Source: Xenorhabdus vietnamensis
Lineage (GTDB): Bacteria; Pseudomonadota; Gammaproteobacteria; Enterobacterales; Enterobacteriaceae
DNA length: 64,000 bases
Assembly: GCF_002127535.1 (NCBI RefSeq)
Contig: NZ_MUBJ01000007.1
Location: forward strand, 137,511 to 201,510
Direction of reading: 5' to 3'
Notes under the pieces: generated by a model
Told to the model about the DNA's origin: nothing
Database searches by the model: none
Seen by the model: only the letters and a program-made list of their open reading frames with translations
Made by a program: the position numbers and the translations under genes
In this document: positions 30,501 through 38,864 of the stretch, in pieces
Layout: each line of letters opens with the position of its first letter
Numbering within the stretch: position 1 is the stretch's first letter

Positions 30501-30930
30501 TTGGACGATAAACCAGATATTGGTCAAACAGATCGGAAATTCTCCCAGCTAACTGGTGGATCTTACGTTTATCACTATCTTGATCAAGATAGTGCCTGAG
30601 TGCTGAAAACTCCGGCTCCGTCAATAAATCAGGCAGCAGAGTCATCAATTTCCATTTCATGGCATCCTTACTGAAAGCACCATCTTTGGGAATATCAGGC
30701 AATACTTGCGTAAACATCTGCCAGATAAAAGTTGCAGGTAACGGGAATTCCATGTTCGCAGCAATGCCCAGTTTTTCTGCCAATTGAATCTGCAACCACT
30801 GTGACATCCCCGGGCTTTGAACCAAAATTACTTCTTTGCCAAATGGGTCAGATAAGGGATTATCCCCGATCAATATCGCCATCAATTCCTTAAGAATATC
30901 AAGCTGATTTGAATGATAAACTCTAAACAT
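27508..30930 (-). CDS. recC: RecBCD enzyme subunit RecC
   Basis: 1140 aa from the ATG at 30930 (MFRVYHSNQLDILKELMAI), which matches the family start and has GGGGG upstream; a GTG four codons earlier is possible. It contains the UvrD-like but catalytically degenerate helicase folds of RecC (for example VILVQSPGMSQWLQIQLAEKLGIA). The C-terminal inactive nuclease-like domain follows. RecC holds the complex together and scans for Chi. In E. coli the next gene upstream is ppdC; here about 17 kb of foreign DNA intervenes. Confidence 0.96.
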   Translation of the reverse strand: MFRVYHSNQLDILKELMAILIGDNPLSDPFGKEVILVQSPGMSQWLQIQLAEKLGIAANMEFPLPATFIWQMFTQVLPDIPKDGAFSKDAMKWKLMTLLPDLLTEPEFSALRHYLDQDSDKRKIHQLAGRISDLFDQYLVYRPKWLENWENDQLIDGLSSNQLWQKRLWSELTEYTRQLQQPLWHRANLYHRFITTLEEGNFPLENLPPRIFICGISVLPPAYLQVFKALGKHIDIHLMFTNPCQYYWGDIQSYAFLAKLNSRKPKHYKSLQSLERFKDPEEAPSLFNEEGEQDLNNPLLASWGKLGRDNLYLLSQLEPDSDVHAFVELEPDSILHKIQQDILNLEDHAQIGSTENTFNNSLKKRPFDCADRSLTFHSCHSPQREIEVLQDQILHLLDDDPALTPRDIIVMMADIDSYAPYIQAVFGNAPDDRYIPFAISDRKARQAHPVLQAFITLLELPLSRFTAEQVLALLEVPALANKFAIQEEGLRLLRRWVKESGICWGLDDDNIEALSLPATGQNTWRFGLTRMLLGYAMDSQAGPWNEVLPYDESSGLAAELAGQLAEFLMELNRWRKILSEEQRLEDWLAVCPQLLETFFETDDEIELVLALITQQWQKVIDNGLNAYYGESIPLVLLHDELALRFDDEKISQRFLAGSLNFCTLMPMRSIPFKVVCLLGMNDGIYPRTIPPLGFDLMAEQTQRGDRKRRDDDRYLFLEAMVSAEQFLYISYIGKSIRDDTECNPSVLVNELLDYICQSFCLSGDEMLNVDDSARNARKHLLSQHTRVPFAMENFLPDHYSQSYAAEWLPAATQQGVSATDFCQPIAFDRSEVKEVALDELIRFYRHPVRAFFQQRLKVHFIIEEMELPEEEPFVLDNLQRYQFNQLLLSVLIEQGAPESLFCHLRASGGLPYGSFGEVYWMEQLESMQPLAARVREERTEPFSIELYEKLDAVILVGRINQIQPDGILRWRPANLTANDGIQLWIEHLAYCLSGGTSESRMYGTGKKGKKEKEDKKVSEYRFVPLEPDEAKQYLNQMIEGYLQGMSEPLPLFCRSGWTWLVDCFDKGTGEIDFSEEVQQSAENKLMEQWLGTHDRKGESSDHYIQRAFRQVDQLLLDRMKREVQSYLLPMARYSNGALFK

Positions 30931-31633
30931 CAATGCCCCCACCGGAATAGAACAATCAATTTAACGCATTAATATTAAACAAATATTTTTATATTTCATT
31001 ATCAAATCTATACAAATTTCTATACGAATTAAATCGCTGCTAGGAGGTTTTCATCTTATTATATATTTTGCTAAAACATCATCACTCTGATAAATCATTG
31101 CATGTAGTAAAATGCCATCCAAGAACAGCTCTCTCTGTAAATTACCCTTATTTTGTCACGCCTTCGCTTCAAACAGCATCATGATTTTTCACTGCTGCGA
31201 TTTAAAATACTGTCAGTGGTTAATCAGCTCGCTTCAAACGTCAGGGCGCGAGCATACTTTGATTAATATTTGTACTTAAAATGTCAATATTGTTTTTTAA
31301 CTCTTTTGTTAACTATAAATGTCTAAAGAACTGTGATTTAGTTCAATTATTACCCGATATAAAACTATAAAAATGACATACTGGAAATTATTAATCTTTA
31401 AAAATCAGTAAAAATAGTGTGCTATCGCCCTGCTTCAAACGTAATAATAGCAACCGGAAGATAATTTTCATCTGACAGGCGCCCTCTTAAAGAAGGTTGG
31501 TTACTTCGCGGATATCAATAAGAGTTGCGCGAATAACTAAAGATCCAACCACAAGTAGCATGTTAAGAACATGTTAGGATTTTCTTTTTTATGGACTGTA
31601 AAAATCATAATTCCCTAACATTTTCGTTAATCA
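30931..31633. other. Gene-free AT-rich region upstream of recC
   Basis: About 700 bp without a credible gene. It holds the recC leader and short hairpins, for example GCTCGC/GCGAGC near 31228-31251 and CATGTTAAGAACATG at 31559-31573. The phrase CTTCAAAC occurs three times (near 31168, 31231 and 31432), twice within CTTCAAACGT. This may be the left junction of the island, but no attachment repeat could be proven. Confidence 0.4.
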
Positions 31634-31825
31634 TCAAAGTTCATGCTGTAGCTTTTCTATAATCGCCTGTCTCACGAACTCTGCACGGTTGTCGCGTGTT
31701 ACTCTGCTACCTTTGATATGATTGTCCATAGCATCAATAACGGATTACTCATAGGTCACAATAAACCGTGTTGTCGGTGTACCGTTAAAATAGCGGTTAG
31801 CCTGCTTTTTGGTGCTCTGTTACAT
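31634..31825 (-). pseudogene. Broken ribbon-helix-helix regulator remnant
   Basis: Reading the minus strand from the ATG at 31825 gives 64 codons in one frame, with in-frame TAA at codon 2 and codon 27 and a natural end at 31634. The remaining protein (ANRYFNGTPTTRFIVTYE, then SVIDAMDNHIKGSRVTRDNR, AEFVRQAIIEKLQ) looks like a CopG/MetJ-type ribbon-helix-helix protein common on conjugative elements. GAGGAAA lies before the ATG. Two stops in an otherwise open and sensible frame indicate decay rather than chance. Confidence 0.65.
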
Positions 31826-31847
31826 ATATTTCCTCACGCGTGCGCAC

Positions 31848-31864
31848 TGGTCATTAAATGACCA
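31848..31864. promoter_or_regulatory. 17-bp palindrome, possible RHH operator
   Basis: TGGTCATT-A-AATGACCA is perfectly symmetrical and sits 23 bp upstream of the ribbon-helix-helix remnant. Such proteins often bind palindromes at their own promoter. The role is inferred. Confidence 0.4.
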
Positions 31865-32124
31865 CGACTTACTACCTCGGCTTATGCCGTTGACAATATG
31901 TAATTATTGTTGTTTCGCCTATTGCCAACCGATTTACCTTCGTTCTGCTGCTATCGATATTTTTTATCAATATTGTCAGTGCGCCAAAAGTTCCGAACAG
32001 ATGGAAAGGTAGAGGTGTATTTCGCCAGAATCTATTGAAGTGATAGGGAAAATATTACTACTAGTGAGAAGATACCCCGTTACGGCTATCTTCCCGATGA
32101 TTTGCAAGTCAGAACTGACTATTT

Positions 32125-32382
32125 TTATGATTTATCTCGAACCTTGCGCTCAACTAATCGACCATAACTATCAAAGTAACGGCTAGGCCAGATCTCTGAA
32201 GGATGGATGCCAAGATAATCCGCAATGATCCATTCTCCTTTAGGCCAAGGCCTACTAAGAGTATTTGCCAGTGTAGATGAACTGAGTCCCGCCTCACGGG
32301 AAACTGCCGCTAAGGTCGTACCACGTTTGCGTAACGCAGCAATAATATCTGCTTGATGCCAATCATTTCTAACGTTATTCAT
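32125..32382 (-). CDS. Ner/Nlp (SfsB)-family DNA-binding protein
   Basis: 85 aa. The helix-turn-helix TLAAVSREAGLSSSTLANTL is followed by the family signature RPWPKGEWIIADYLGIHPSEIWPSRY. It is typical of phage Mu Ner and enterobacterial Nlp/SfsB regulators. Members repress early transposition or phage genes, or act on sugar genes in cells. It lies alone in decayed mobile DNA, downstream of a block of hairpins at 32410-32590. Its target is unknown. Confidence 0.88.
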   Translation of the reverse strand: MNNVRNDWHQADIIAALRKRGTTLAAVSREAGLSSSTLANTLSRPWPKGEWIIADYLGIHPSEIWPSRYFDSYGRLVERKVRDKS

Positions 32383-32409
32383 TCCTGTTACCCCTTTCCA
32401 TTAATTAAT

Positions 32410-32590
32410 CATTGATGGTGGTGATTCAAGGCAGGGTTAGCAGACCGGGCTAAGATTCCGGCGAGACGTGAGTCTCCCCCACCTGAACCACCATTGAAAG
32501 GGTGATAACAGGCGCACTGGTAGAAAACATCCTACCAGTGTTCTTAGCTCAAGGCTGCTAAACCTTGACCACTGGATTTTGCCAGTGGCG
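32410..32590 (+). ncRNA. Block of four strong stem-loops, candidate structured RNA
   Basis: First domain 32415-32494: an outer stem (ATGGTGGT..TTCA.GG against CCTGAACCACCAT) encloses two hairpins, TTAGC/GCTAA (32437-32453) and GAGAC-GTGA-GTCTC (32463-32476), the latter with a GNRA-type loop. Next come CACTGGTAG/CTACCAGTG (32515-32540, 9 bp perfect), TCAAGG/CCTTGA (32549-32568) and CCACTGG/CCAGTGG (32569-32588). The CACTGG and CCAGTG arms of hairpins 2 and 4 can cross-pair, so alternative folds exist. The plus strand is favoured by the GNRA loop. It could instead be recombination or terminator DNA structure. No known RNA family was recognised. Confidence 0.45.
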
Positions 32591-32641
32591 AGATTACTTT
32601 AACTGATTGTTTTATCTGACTCAATAACAGAACGACTAAGT

Positions 32642-33510
32642 TTAACGACTATAAACCCGTTCAACGTAACGCCCGCGACCATCACCGTGCCCTAAATCCA
32701 TTGATACCAGTGCTCGTGCTTCCTGACGGCTAAAACCATTTTGTTGGTAAAAATTAAGCGCATCCTGCGCCCACGCATAGCGCAGACTATGAGGAGAATA
32801 ACGGCCTGTTAAACTAATCTTTGTGGTATGTGTCCGCCAGTAATTCATGGCCTGTTTGAGGTTTGGTTTATCAATCAACCTGCCACCACGTTGTTCTGCA
32901 ACAACAATGGCTTGCTCAACAGTTTCTTTTACTGCTGCAACATCCAATACGCGGGTTTGTCTTGGTCGGCCGCCTTTTGTACCGAAGACAATATGCAGTT
33001 TCGGCTCTGGCTGTTCTAATTGTTTTCGCCAGCTTTTCAGTGAAGCACTGCATTGTACGGCTTCCTGAGAACGTAATCCCAGCAAGCGGGCAAGTTTCAA
33101 GGTGACGGCAAATCCAACATCACGTTCAAGCGCTTTCTGATAAACAACCTGAAACGTAATATCAGGGATCGCCTGTTTCGTTCCTGCTCGGCTGGTGCCG
33201 CTTAATCCTAATGCCTGATTACTCAAACGCGGCAAGGTTTCCAGTTTCTCCCGGCCTGCCATACGAAAGATATTACGCAGCGCAGCCATTTCATTCTGCA
33301 CCGTTCGTTTAGCAATTCCCTGAGATAAACGAGTATTAACATAATGTTCCACATGTTTGGCTTTCAAATGGCTGAGGCTTTTAACCTGAATATTCAGGCT
33401 CAATAACAGTGCCCCAAACGTCCAGCGATCCGAATGCGGTCATGGCAGGTTTTATGACTGCCGCCACCTTGGCGGGCAAAAAATTTTAATTCTTTAATCA
33501 ATCGGCTCAT
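32642..33510 (-). pseudogene. Frameshifted tyrosine integrase of ICE/phage type
   Basis: The C-terminal 253 codons (up to 33403) give a tyrosine recombinase with LGLRSQEAVQC, SPHSLRYAWAQDAL and LGHGDGRGRYVERVYS, so R, HxxR and Y are present. The missing N-terminus is found in another frame: from the ATG at 33508-33510 with GGAGCAGCC before it, MSRLIKELKFFARQGGGSHK is read. The frame changes by one base near 33433-33436. The break implies an inactive gene unless rescued by frameshifting. Confidence 0.8.
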
Positions 33511-34537
33511 TGGCTGCTCCTTACTCATACCTGACAACATGCGAACTCTGGCGCGCGACAGTGCGGCAAAACAGGAAATGCCTGCCTTGCCCTTGACGGA
33601 TATCTGTGCGCCAGAGTGAACACAAGTTGAGGTATTGCGGGGTATCGGTTGAGTACGCAGTACTGCCGCCTATATAAACAGGTCATCCCCACTGACTAAA
33701 AGCCAGCCTCGATATCGTCAAGTTCTCCTTTTTCAATCTAAAAATGCAGTGTCAGATTCACTGAGTGGTGAAGCAGGCATGAGCCTGTCAGGGTTGTGGT
33801 GTCCTTTGGCTGCGGCGTCACTTTCAGCGGTAAACCGGCAAAAAGTGACGCCTTAAATCCAGCAAACAGTCAGCAAAAATCGCGGGCGCGTTGAAATGCC
33901 AACAGGCGCAGCAAAACGGTGCAGGGTTCGATGTCAAACGGTAGCTATGGATTAATTGTTGGTGCACAGAAAACCTGTCTGCTGAATCATTCAGGCAGAG
34001 ACAGTGAAAAGTATGAACTGGGGTCTGGATGTGCAAAATCCATCCTGTTGTTCATTGAAGATAAAGGCAAATAGGGTTTATGTTGGTTTGAAAAGGTCAG
34101 TGCATGATCTAACGTTCAAGTCACTCAGACGACAAGATAAAAACACCCTTCTGAGGTCTTTTTCAGTTTAAGAGACTTTCATCACCGGACGAGGGGTTAG
34201 GTGTCCGATGATATCTGCTTCCAAAAGTATGCAGATGTACCGCAATTTAGCGCTCCCTTTCAGGCTACGGGAGTTTTATTTCGCCACCCGAAGGCGATCT
34301 TTGCAGACGATAAGATCATTACAGTGTAAGCAAGATTTTAACGGTTGAGACGGATAAGGTCAAATGGTTGCTGAGCCTGTTTTTTAAATGTCGATTAAAG
34401 TGAGATAATAACCCTAATTTATTAATTAAATTAACAGATAAATCCGTATAATAGCCCAATAAACATGGGTTATTTTATTATTCATAAATATTTTCAACGA
34501 AATGCCGATAAATCGTTAGTTTGTATGGAAAGAGAAA
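33511..34537. other. Gene-poor remnant region before the T6SS operon
   Basis: About 1 kb without a supported gene. It has an inverted repeat CTCTGGCGC/GCGCCAGAG (33546-33617) and a hairpin ATCACCGGAC/GTCCGATGAT (34181-34212). A minus frame near 33824-34036 resembles short open frames seen near enterobacterial integrases, but no function or start is convincing. The AT-rich last 150 bp probably contain the promoter for tssF. Confidence 0.4.
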
Positions 34538-36325
34538 ATGAAGAATCGTAAGGAATCGCTGTACCTACAAGAGTTAGCCTACCTGCGCGAAATGATGAAG
34601 TTAGCCGCAACCGAAAAACCACATTTGGCCGAATTTCTGGATCATCCAAATGACCCGGATATCCAACGCATACTGGAAGGTTTTGCACTGCTGTCTTCAA
34701 ATCTGCGCAGTACCATTGAAGACAGTATTCCACAAGTCACCCATGCAATGCTCGGTCGTATCTGGCCTCATGCCCTGCGCCCCGTGCCACCGACGACAAT
34801 CATTCAATTTACACCCCATCAGGGCGTTCATCAGGGCACCGTGGATATCCCGCAAGGCGTACCGCTTACTGCCGCTGTAGGGGAACAACATTTCCAGTTT
34901 CACACCTGCCGCGATTTGCATATTGAACCGTTTCTTATGCTGGATAAACAGATCCAAAAAACACGTGAATACAGCGATATTGTGTTAACGCTGCGTCAAA
35001 CGGGAAATGCAGTATCGGCCTGGCCAGGTGGAAAACTGCCTTTCTTTTTAGGAACTGATAAAAACCGGGCAGCACAATTAAGCTTGTGGCTGGATATGCA
35101 CATTGATGAGATCTATTGGCGTACTGCAAAGGAGGAAATAAGGCTCAGGTATAGTGATTTTATGGGTTGGTCTGAGAATTTCCAACATACTCTGTTACCC
35201 GTGGAAAATCTGCCTTTTACTCGTTTGCAACAGATGACTGAGTATTATTGCCTGCCTCATGTATTCAATTTCATGATGTTAAATATCAATGAGCAACGCG
35301 ATTTAGCATTAAACCCGGATGGCACCTGCGAGCTAGTTATCCGTTTGCAAGGAGAGTTGCCTGTAGATGATTTGGGTGATGCCTTTCAGTTGGGGTGTGT
35401 GCCAGCGGTTCATCTGGTGCCGATGGTCAGCCAGCCTATTTCACTGGTATCAGATAATGCATGTTACCCGTTACCACTGGCAGAAACGGAGCGACTTTTT
35501 CGTGTGAAAAGTATCCAAACCGCGAAGCAGCCCGGTGAGAAAATCACTCAGGACAGCGCTCCACGTGGCAAGCCGTGCCATTTCCTGCCGATTGATCAGT
35601 TTCATGCCAAAAGTGACTGGCTACTGGATGCCGGTGAACCCGATAACGTCTATTTTCAGTCGCTGATAACTGATGATTTACTGGGGCGACTTCACAACCA
35701 AATATACTTTTCCGGGGTGGATGGAAAAACGGCGAATAATCTGCCATCCCAGATGGTATGTGCACATTTCATTGGCTACCATGTGCAGGCTATGAAGCTG
35801 GCTATCGGTGATATTACGCTCACACAAGAATCAGTGCCCGCCCATTTATACGCGAACAATATTACATCGGTTTCCCCCGATTTTCCGCCAATGGTCATGG
35901 GAAAATCGGATTGGTTGCTGCTCAACCTCTTAAACTGTCCGCCATTTTTACTTTTTCATGCCGAATCACTGAAAGATTTTCTGCGTTTGTATGATTGTTA
36001 TGCCGGGCATGATCGCGCCCTCAGTCGCAGGATACAGCAGCATATTAACGGCATTGTCCGTGTTGATGCTCAGCCGAAAAGCCGCCTTGACAACACCCCA
36101 TCGGGTCAGGGACGAGTGATTAATGGCTACATCTTGCACATTTACCTTGATCCGACGTGTTATGAAAATGACGGTATGATGTATCAGTTTTGTCGGATGA
36201 TTGACCAATTGCTGGCGTGCTTTGTCGTTCGGGATAATTACATCATGTTAGAAATTTATCGGCGGGATGAGAAGGCGATGTTATGGCCATTTCGCCAAAG
36301 GCTTGGACTGCGCAGTGAAATGTAA
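34538..36325 (+). CDS. tssF: Orphan T6SS baseplate subunit TssF
   Basis: 595 aa, normal length for TssF (VasA/ImpG). The N-terminus LYLQELAYLREMMKLAATEK and the segment FALLSSNLRSTIEDSIPQVTHAMLGRIWPHALRPVPP are family features. TssF with TssG and TssK builds the baseplate around VgrG. No tssG, tssE or other structural gene is nearby, so this copy is either a spare or cargo-linked. It starts with GGAAAGAG upstream and is followed after 35 bp by vgrG on the same strand. Confidence 0.9.
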   Translation: MKNRKESLYLQELAYLREMMKLAATEKPHLAEFLDHPNDPDIQRILEGFALLSSNLRSTIEDSIPQVTHAMLGRIWPHALRPVPPTTIIQFTPHQGVHQGTVDIPQGVPLTAAVGEQHFQFHTCRDLHIEPFLMLDKQIQKTREYSDIVLTLRQTGNAVSAWPGGKLPFFLGTDKNRAAQLSLWLDMHIDEIYWRTAKEEIRLRYSDFMGWSENFQHTLLPVENLPFTRLQQMTEYYCLPHVFNFMMLNINEQRDLALNPDGTCELVIRLQGELPVDDLGDAFQLGCVPAVHLVPMVSQPISLVSDNACYPLPLAETERLFRVKSIQTAKQPGEKITQDSAPRGKPCHFLPIDQFHAKSDWLLDAGEPDNVYFQSLITDDLLGRLHNQIYFSGVDGKTANNLPSQMVCAHFIGYHVQAMKLAIGDITLTQESVPAHLYANNITSVSPDFPPMVMGKSDWLLLNLLNCPPFLLFHAESLKDFLRLYDCYAGHDRALSRRIQQHINGIVRVDAQPKSRLDNTPSGQGRVINGYILHIYLDPTCYENDGMMYQFCRMIDQLLACFVVRDNYIMLEIYRRDEKAMLWPFRQRLGLRSEM

Positions 36326-36360
36326 TGCTATTAACGGAAACAGAAAAATCAGGAGAAATA

Positions 36361-38373
36361 ATGCTAAAAAGTGGATTACGTTTTCTTTGTCGTATAGGGA
36401 GTTTACCCGAAAATACCTTTGCCGTGGCGGATTTCACCCTGCGGGAAGGGCTTTCTGACCTTTTTACCCTGAACCTGACGCTGGTTCAGTCTCAGCCTGA
36501 CAATTCTTTCAAACCGAAGCCGGAAATCGATTTAGTCGCATTGTTAATGCAGGAAGCTGTATTACAGGTCTTCCACGGTGAAACGGAGCAACGCAAAATC
36601 ACCGGGATTATTTCCCATGCCGACTGGTGCGGCACCGATGGCAACAAAACCCTGTATACCCTCACAGTACGTCCGTACCTCTGGCGACTCACGCTCAATC
36701 AGGACAGCCATATTTATCATCGCCAGAGTGTGCCAGATATCATGAATCTGTTGCTGAAAAAACACCATGTTCAGGCAGATTCACAGCTGGAAGATCCTCA
36801 TCAGGGCAGGGAATACACCACCCAGAAACGGGAATCCGATTATGCGTTTTTTTGTCGGCTGGCCGCAGAAGAAGGTATCAGTTTCTGGTTTGAGGATGAA
36901 ACGCTGTTTTTCAGTGACAGTCATTTGGGAATGACGGCTAACCTGCCGTTGCAATACCAGCCACAACCGGATACCGCTCACGGTCAGGATGTCATTTATC
37001 AGGTGCGCCTCGGTGTCGGCATGGCCCCGAAGCGCAGTATTCACCGCGATTATAACCCGGACAGGCCGCTTTCTCAGGTGTACCAACTGGAGAGCAGCCA
37101 GGAATATCAGGCAATGGGAACGCTGACACCGTATACCATTTACGAGAGTTATGGCCGTTTTCAGCGGGAGGTCGAAGGTAAACCCTTCGTGAGATATCGG
37201 CACGAAGTGCTGAAAAACCAGACCCAAAGTGGTAGTGGCAACAGTAATTGCATCAAATTGATGCCGGGCAAAATCTTCGAAATCGAAAATCATCCCCACA
37301 CGCCACTTAATACCCGCTGGCAGATTGTCGGGATAAGCCATCATGGTCGCTGTCCGCAGGCACTGGGAGACAATAGCGGCGAAGGCACAACACTGAGTAA
37401 CGATTTCAGCTTTATTGATGGTTATGCCGACTGGCGTCCCCCGTTTCATTACAAACCACAGGCAGACGGTGATGAAAGTGCGACCGTTGTCGGGCCGGAA
37501 GGGGAAGAAATTTTTGTGAACAAAGACGGCGCGATAAAAGTGCATTTTCACTGGAACCGTTACGATAAAGCCGATGACAGCGCCTCCTGTTGGGTTCGTG
37601 TCGCTCAGGGCTGGAACGGTAACGGTTTTGGTTTTATGGCGATACCACGTATCGGGCAGGAAGTGATTGTGTCTTATCTCAACGGCGATATTGACCGCCC
37701 GATAGTCACCGGCTGCGTTTATAACGGCCTGAACCGTCCCCCACTGGATTTACCTGCCGCCAAGACCCGCACCACGTTTAAGACCAAAACCCATAAAGGG
37801 GAAGGTTTTAATGAACTGCGCTTTGAAGATGCCAAAGGCAGTGAGGAAGTGTTTATTCATGCCCAAAAGGACATGAAAAACCAGATACTCAATGATGAAA
37901 CCAGCAATATTGGTCATAACCGCACACACCATATTAAAAATGACGCGCATTTACGCGTTGATAATGAATACCGGGTACAGGCAAACAATGATATTTCGCT
38001 GTCCACCGGGCAAAAGCTCCATATCAAGGCAGACGATGCCCTGCTGACACAAAGTGGCAATGAAATTCACCTGAGTTCCGGCGCCAAAGTGGTGATTGAT
38101 GCTGGGGCTGAACTGACCATTCAGGCTGCGGGACATTTTCTGAAAATTGATGCAGGCGGGATCACCAGCAGCGCTGCCATTAATATGGGCAGTGGTGCGC
38201 CGGGCAATGGCTCAGGCTGGGGCGGTAAGCTGCCGGATATGCTGGATAAACTGAAATCCATCAATGTGGCTCAACCAGAAAAAATGCTCACTGCACCACC
38301 GGAAAAAATTTGCCTATCCTGCTTAATGGAAGCGGCATCAACGGGTTCGGTTATGGTCATGAGGGGAGAATGA
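36361..38373 (+). CDS. vgrG: T6SS spike protein VgrG (TssI)
   Basis: 670 aa from the ATG at 36361, set by AGGAG 5 nt upstream (MLKSGLRFLCRIGSLPENTF). The gp27-like part extends to about residue 360. It is followed by the gp5 OB-fold (EEIFVNKDGAIKVHFHWNRY, SCWVRVAQGWNG, GFMAIPRIGQEVIVSYLNGD) and the C-terminal needle repeats (HLSSGAKVVIDAGAELTIQA). There is no extra enzymatic domain, so it should carry separate cargo. It overlaps the DUF4123 gene by 4 bp, which supports a loading operon. Confidence 0.95.
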   Translation: MLKSGLRFLCRIGSLPENTFAVADFTLREGLSDLFTLNLTLVQSQPDNSFKPKPEIDLVALLMQEAVLQVFHGETEQRKITGIISHADWCGTDGNKTLYTLTVRPYLWRLTLNQDSHIYHRQSVPDIMNLLLKKHHVQADSQLEDPHQGREYTTQKRESDYAFFCRLAAEEGISFWFEDETLFFSDSHLGMTANLPLQYQPQPDTAHGQDVIYQVRLGVGMAPKRSIHRDYNPDRPLSQVYQLESSQEYQAMGTLTPYTIYESYGRFQREVEGKPFVRYRHEVLKNQTQSGSGNSNCIKLMPGKIFEIENHPHTPLNTRWQIVGISHHGRCPQALGDNSGEGTTLSNDFSFIDGYADWRPPFHYKPQADGDESATVVGPEGEEIFVNKDGAIKVHFHWNRYDKADDSASCWVRVAQGWNGNGFGFMAIPRIGQEVIVSYLNGDIDRPIVTGCVYNGLNRPPLDLPAAKTRTTFKTKTHKGEGFNELRFEDAKGSEEVFIHAQKDMKNQILNDETSNIGHNRTHHIKNDAHLRVDNEYRVQANNDISLSTGQKLHIKADDALLTQSGNEIHLSSGAKVVIDAGAELTIQAAGHFLKIDAGGITSSAAINMGSGAPGNGSGWGGKLPDMLDKLKSINVAQPEKMLTAPPEKICLSCLMEAASTGSVMVMRGE

Positions 38374-38864
38374 TGGCTGCCACATTAAAGGAAAAATGGG
38401 AAAAATACCGGGAAAACTACCCGGAGATGAAATTATATTCGCTGGTAGACGGTTTGCAGTACGAGCGCTACTTTGATGACGAATTGTCTTATATTGAAGG
38501 TACAAATAATCCGCTGTTCCGGCAATTCCCGGATGCAGAAATCGCCTTTGCCGGGCCGTGGTTGTTTGATATGACTCAGGCTCAGACATGGGAAGAACAA
38601 TTATTACGACTGGAAAGCGCGGCACCGGCAGTTTCATGGCTATACTCAACACTGTCATTGGACAAACTGACCCGTCATCTCGAATCACAGTTAAATATTC
38701 GACTAAAAACAGGCGAAACAGCATTACTCCGTTTTTACGATCCCCGCGTTCTGCATCAAATTCCGCATATTTTTACGCCGGAACAATTGATTGAGTTCAC
38801 AAAAGATATTGAAGAGTGGAGTTATCAACTTGATAACAATCACCATATCGTGAAAGGAAAATAA
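38370..38864 (+). CDS. DUF4123 T6SS effector adaptor (Tap/TEC type)
   Basis: 164 aa with DUF4123 features: LYSLVDGLQYERYF at the start, LFRQFPDAEIAFAGPWLFDM, WEEQLLRLESAAPAVSWLYS and LLRFYDPRVLHQI. DUF4123 proteins load a cognate effector onto its VgrG or PAAR and are not usually secreted. The start at 38370 overlaps the vgrG stop (ATGATG after GGGGAGA). The effector gene begins at its last base, so vgrG, adaptor and effector are translationally linked. Confidence 0.9.
   Translation: MMAATLKEKWEKYRENYPEMKLYSLVDGLQYERYFDDELSYIEGTNNPLFRQFPDAEIAFAGPWLFDMTQAQTWEEQLLRLESAAPAVSWLYSTLSLDKLTRHLESQLNIRLKTGETALLRFYDPRVLHQIPHIFTPEQLIEFTKDIEEWSYQLDNNHHIVKGK

Noticed and set aside
31497..31552. GGTTGG...CCAACC structure that looked like a tRNA remnant
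   Set aside because: Only about 55 nt, no internal arms in the right places; treated as ordinary intergenic inverted repeat.
31809..32012. 67-codon plus-strand frame
   Set aside because: It overlaps the antisense of the ribbon-helix-helix remnant and has no ribosome-binding site or recognisable sequence.
32414..32494. Possible tRNA, because the segment is about 80 nt and ends near ACCACCA
   Set aside because: No T-arm or anticodon arm of tRNA type; it folds as a two-hairpin junction instead.
33824..34036. 70-codon minus frame near the broken integrase
   Set aside because: It resembles short frames often predicted beside integrases, but has no supported start or function; kept only as part of the remnant region.
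36781..37551. 256-codon minus frame inside vgrG
   Set aside because: Shadow of the strongly supported VgrG frame; composition and sequence do not resemble a protein.
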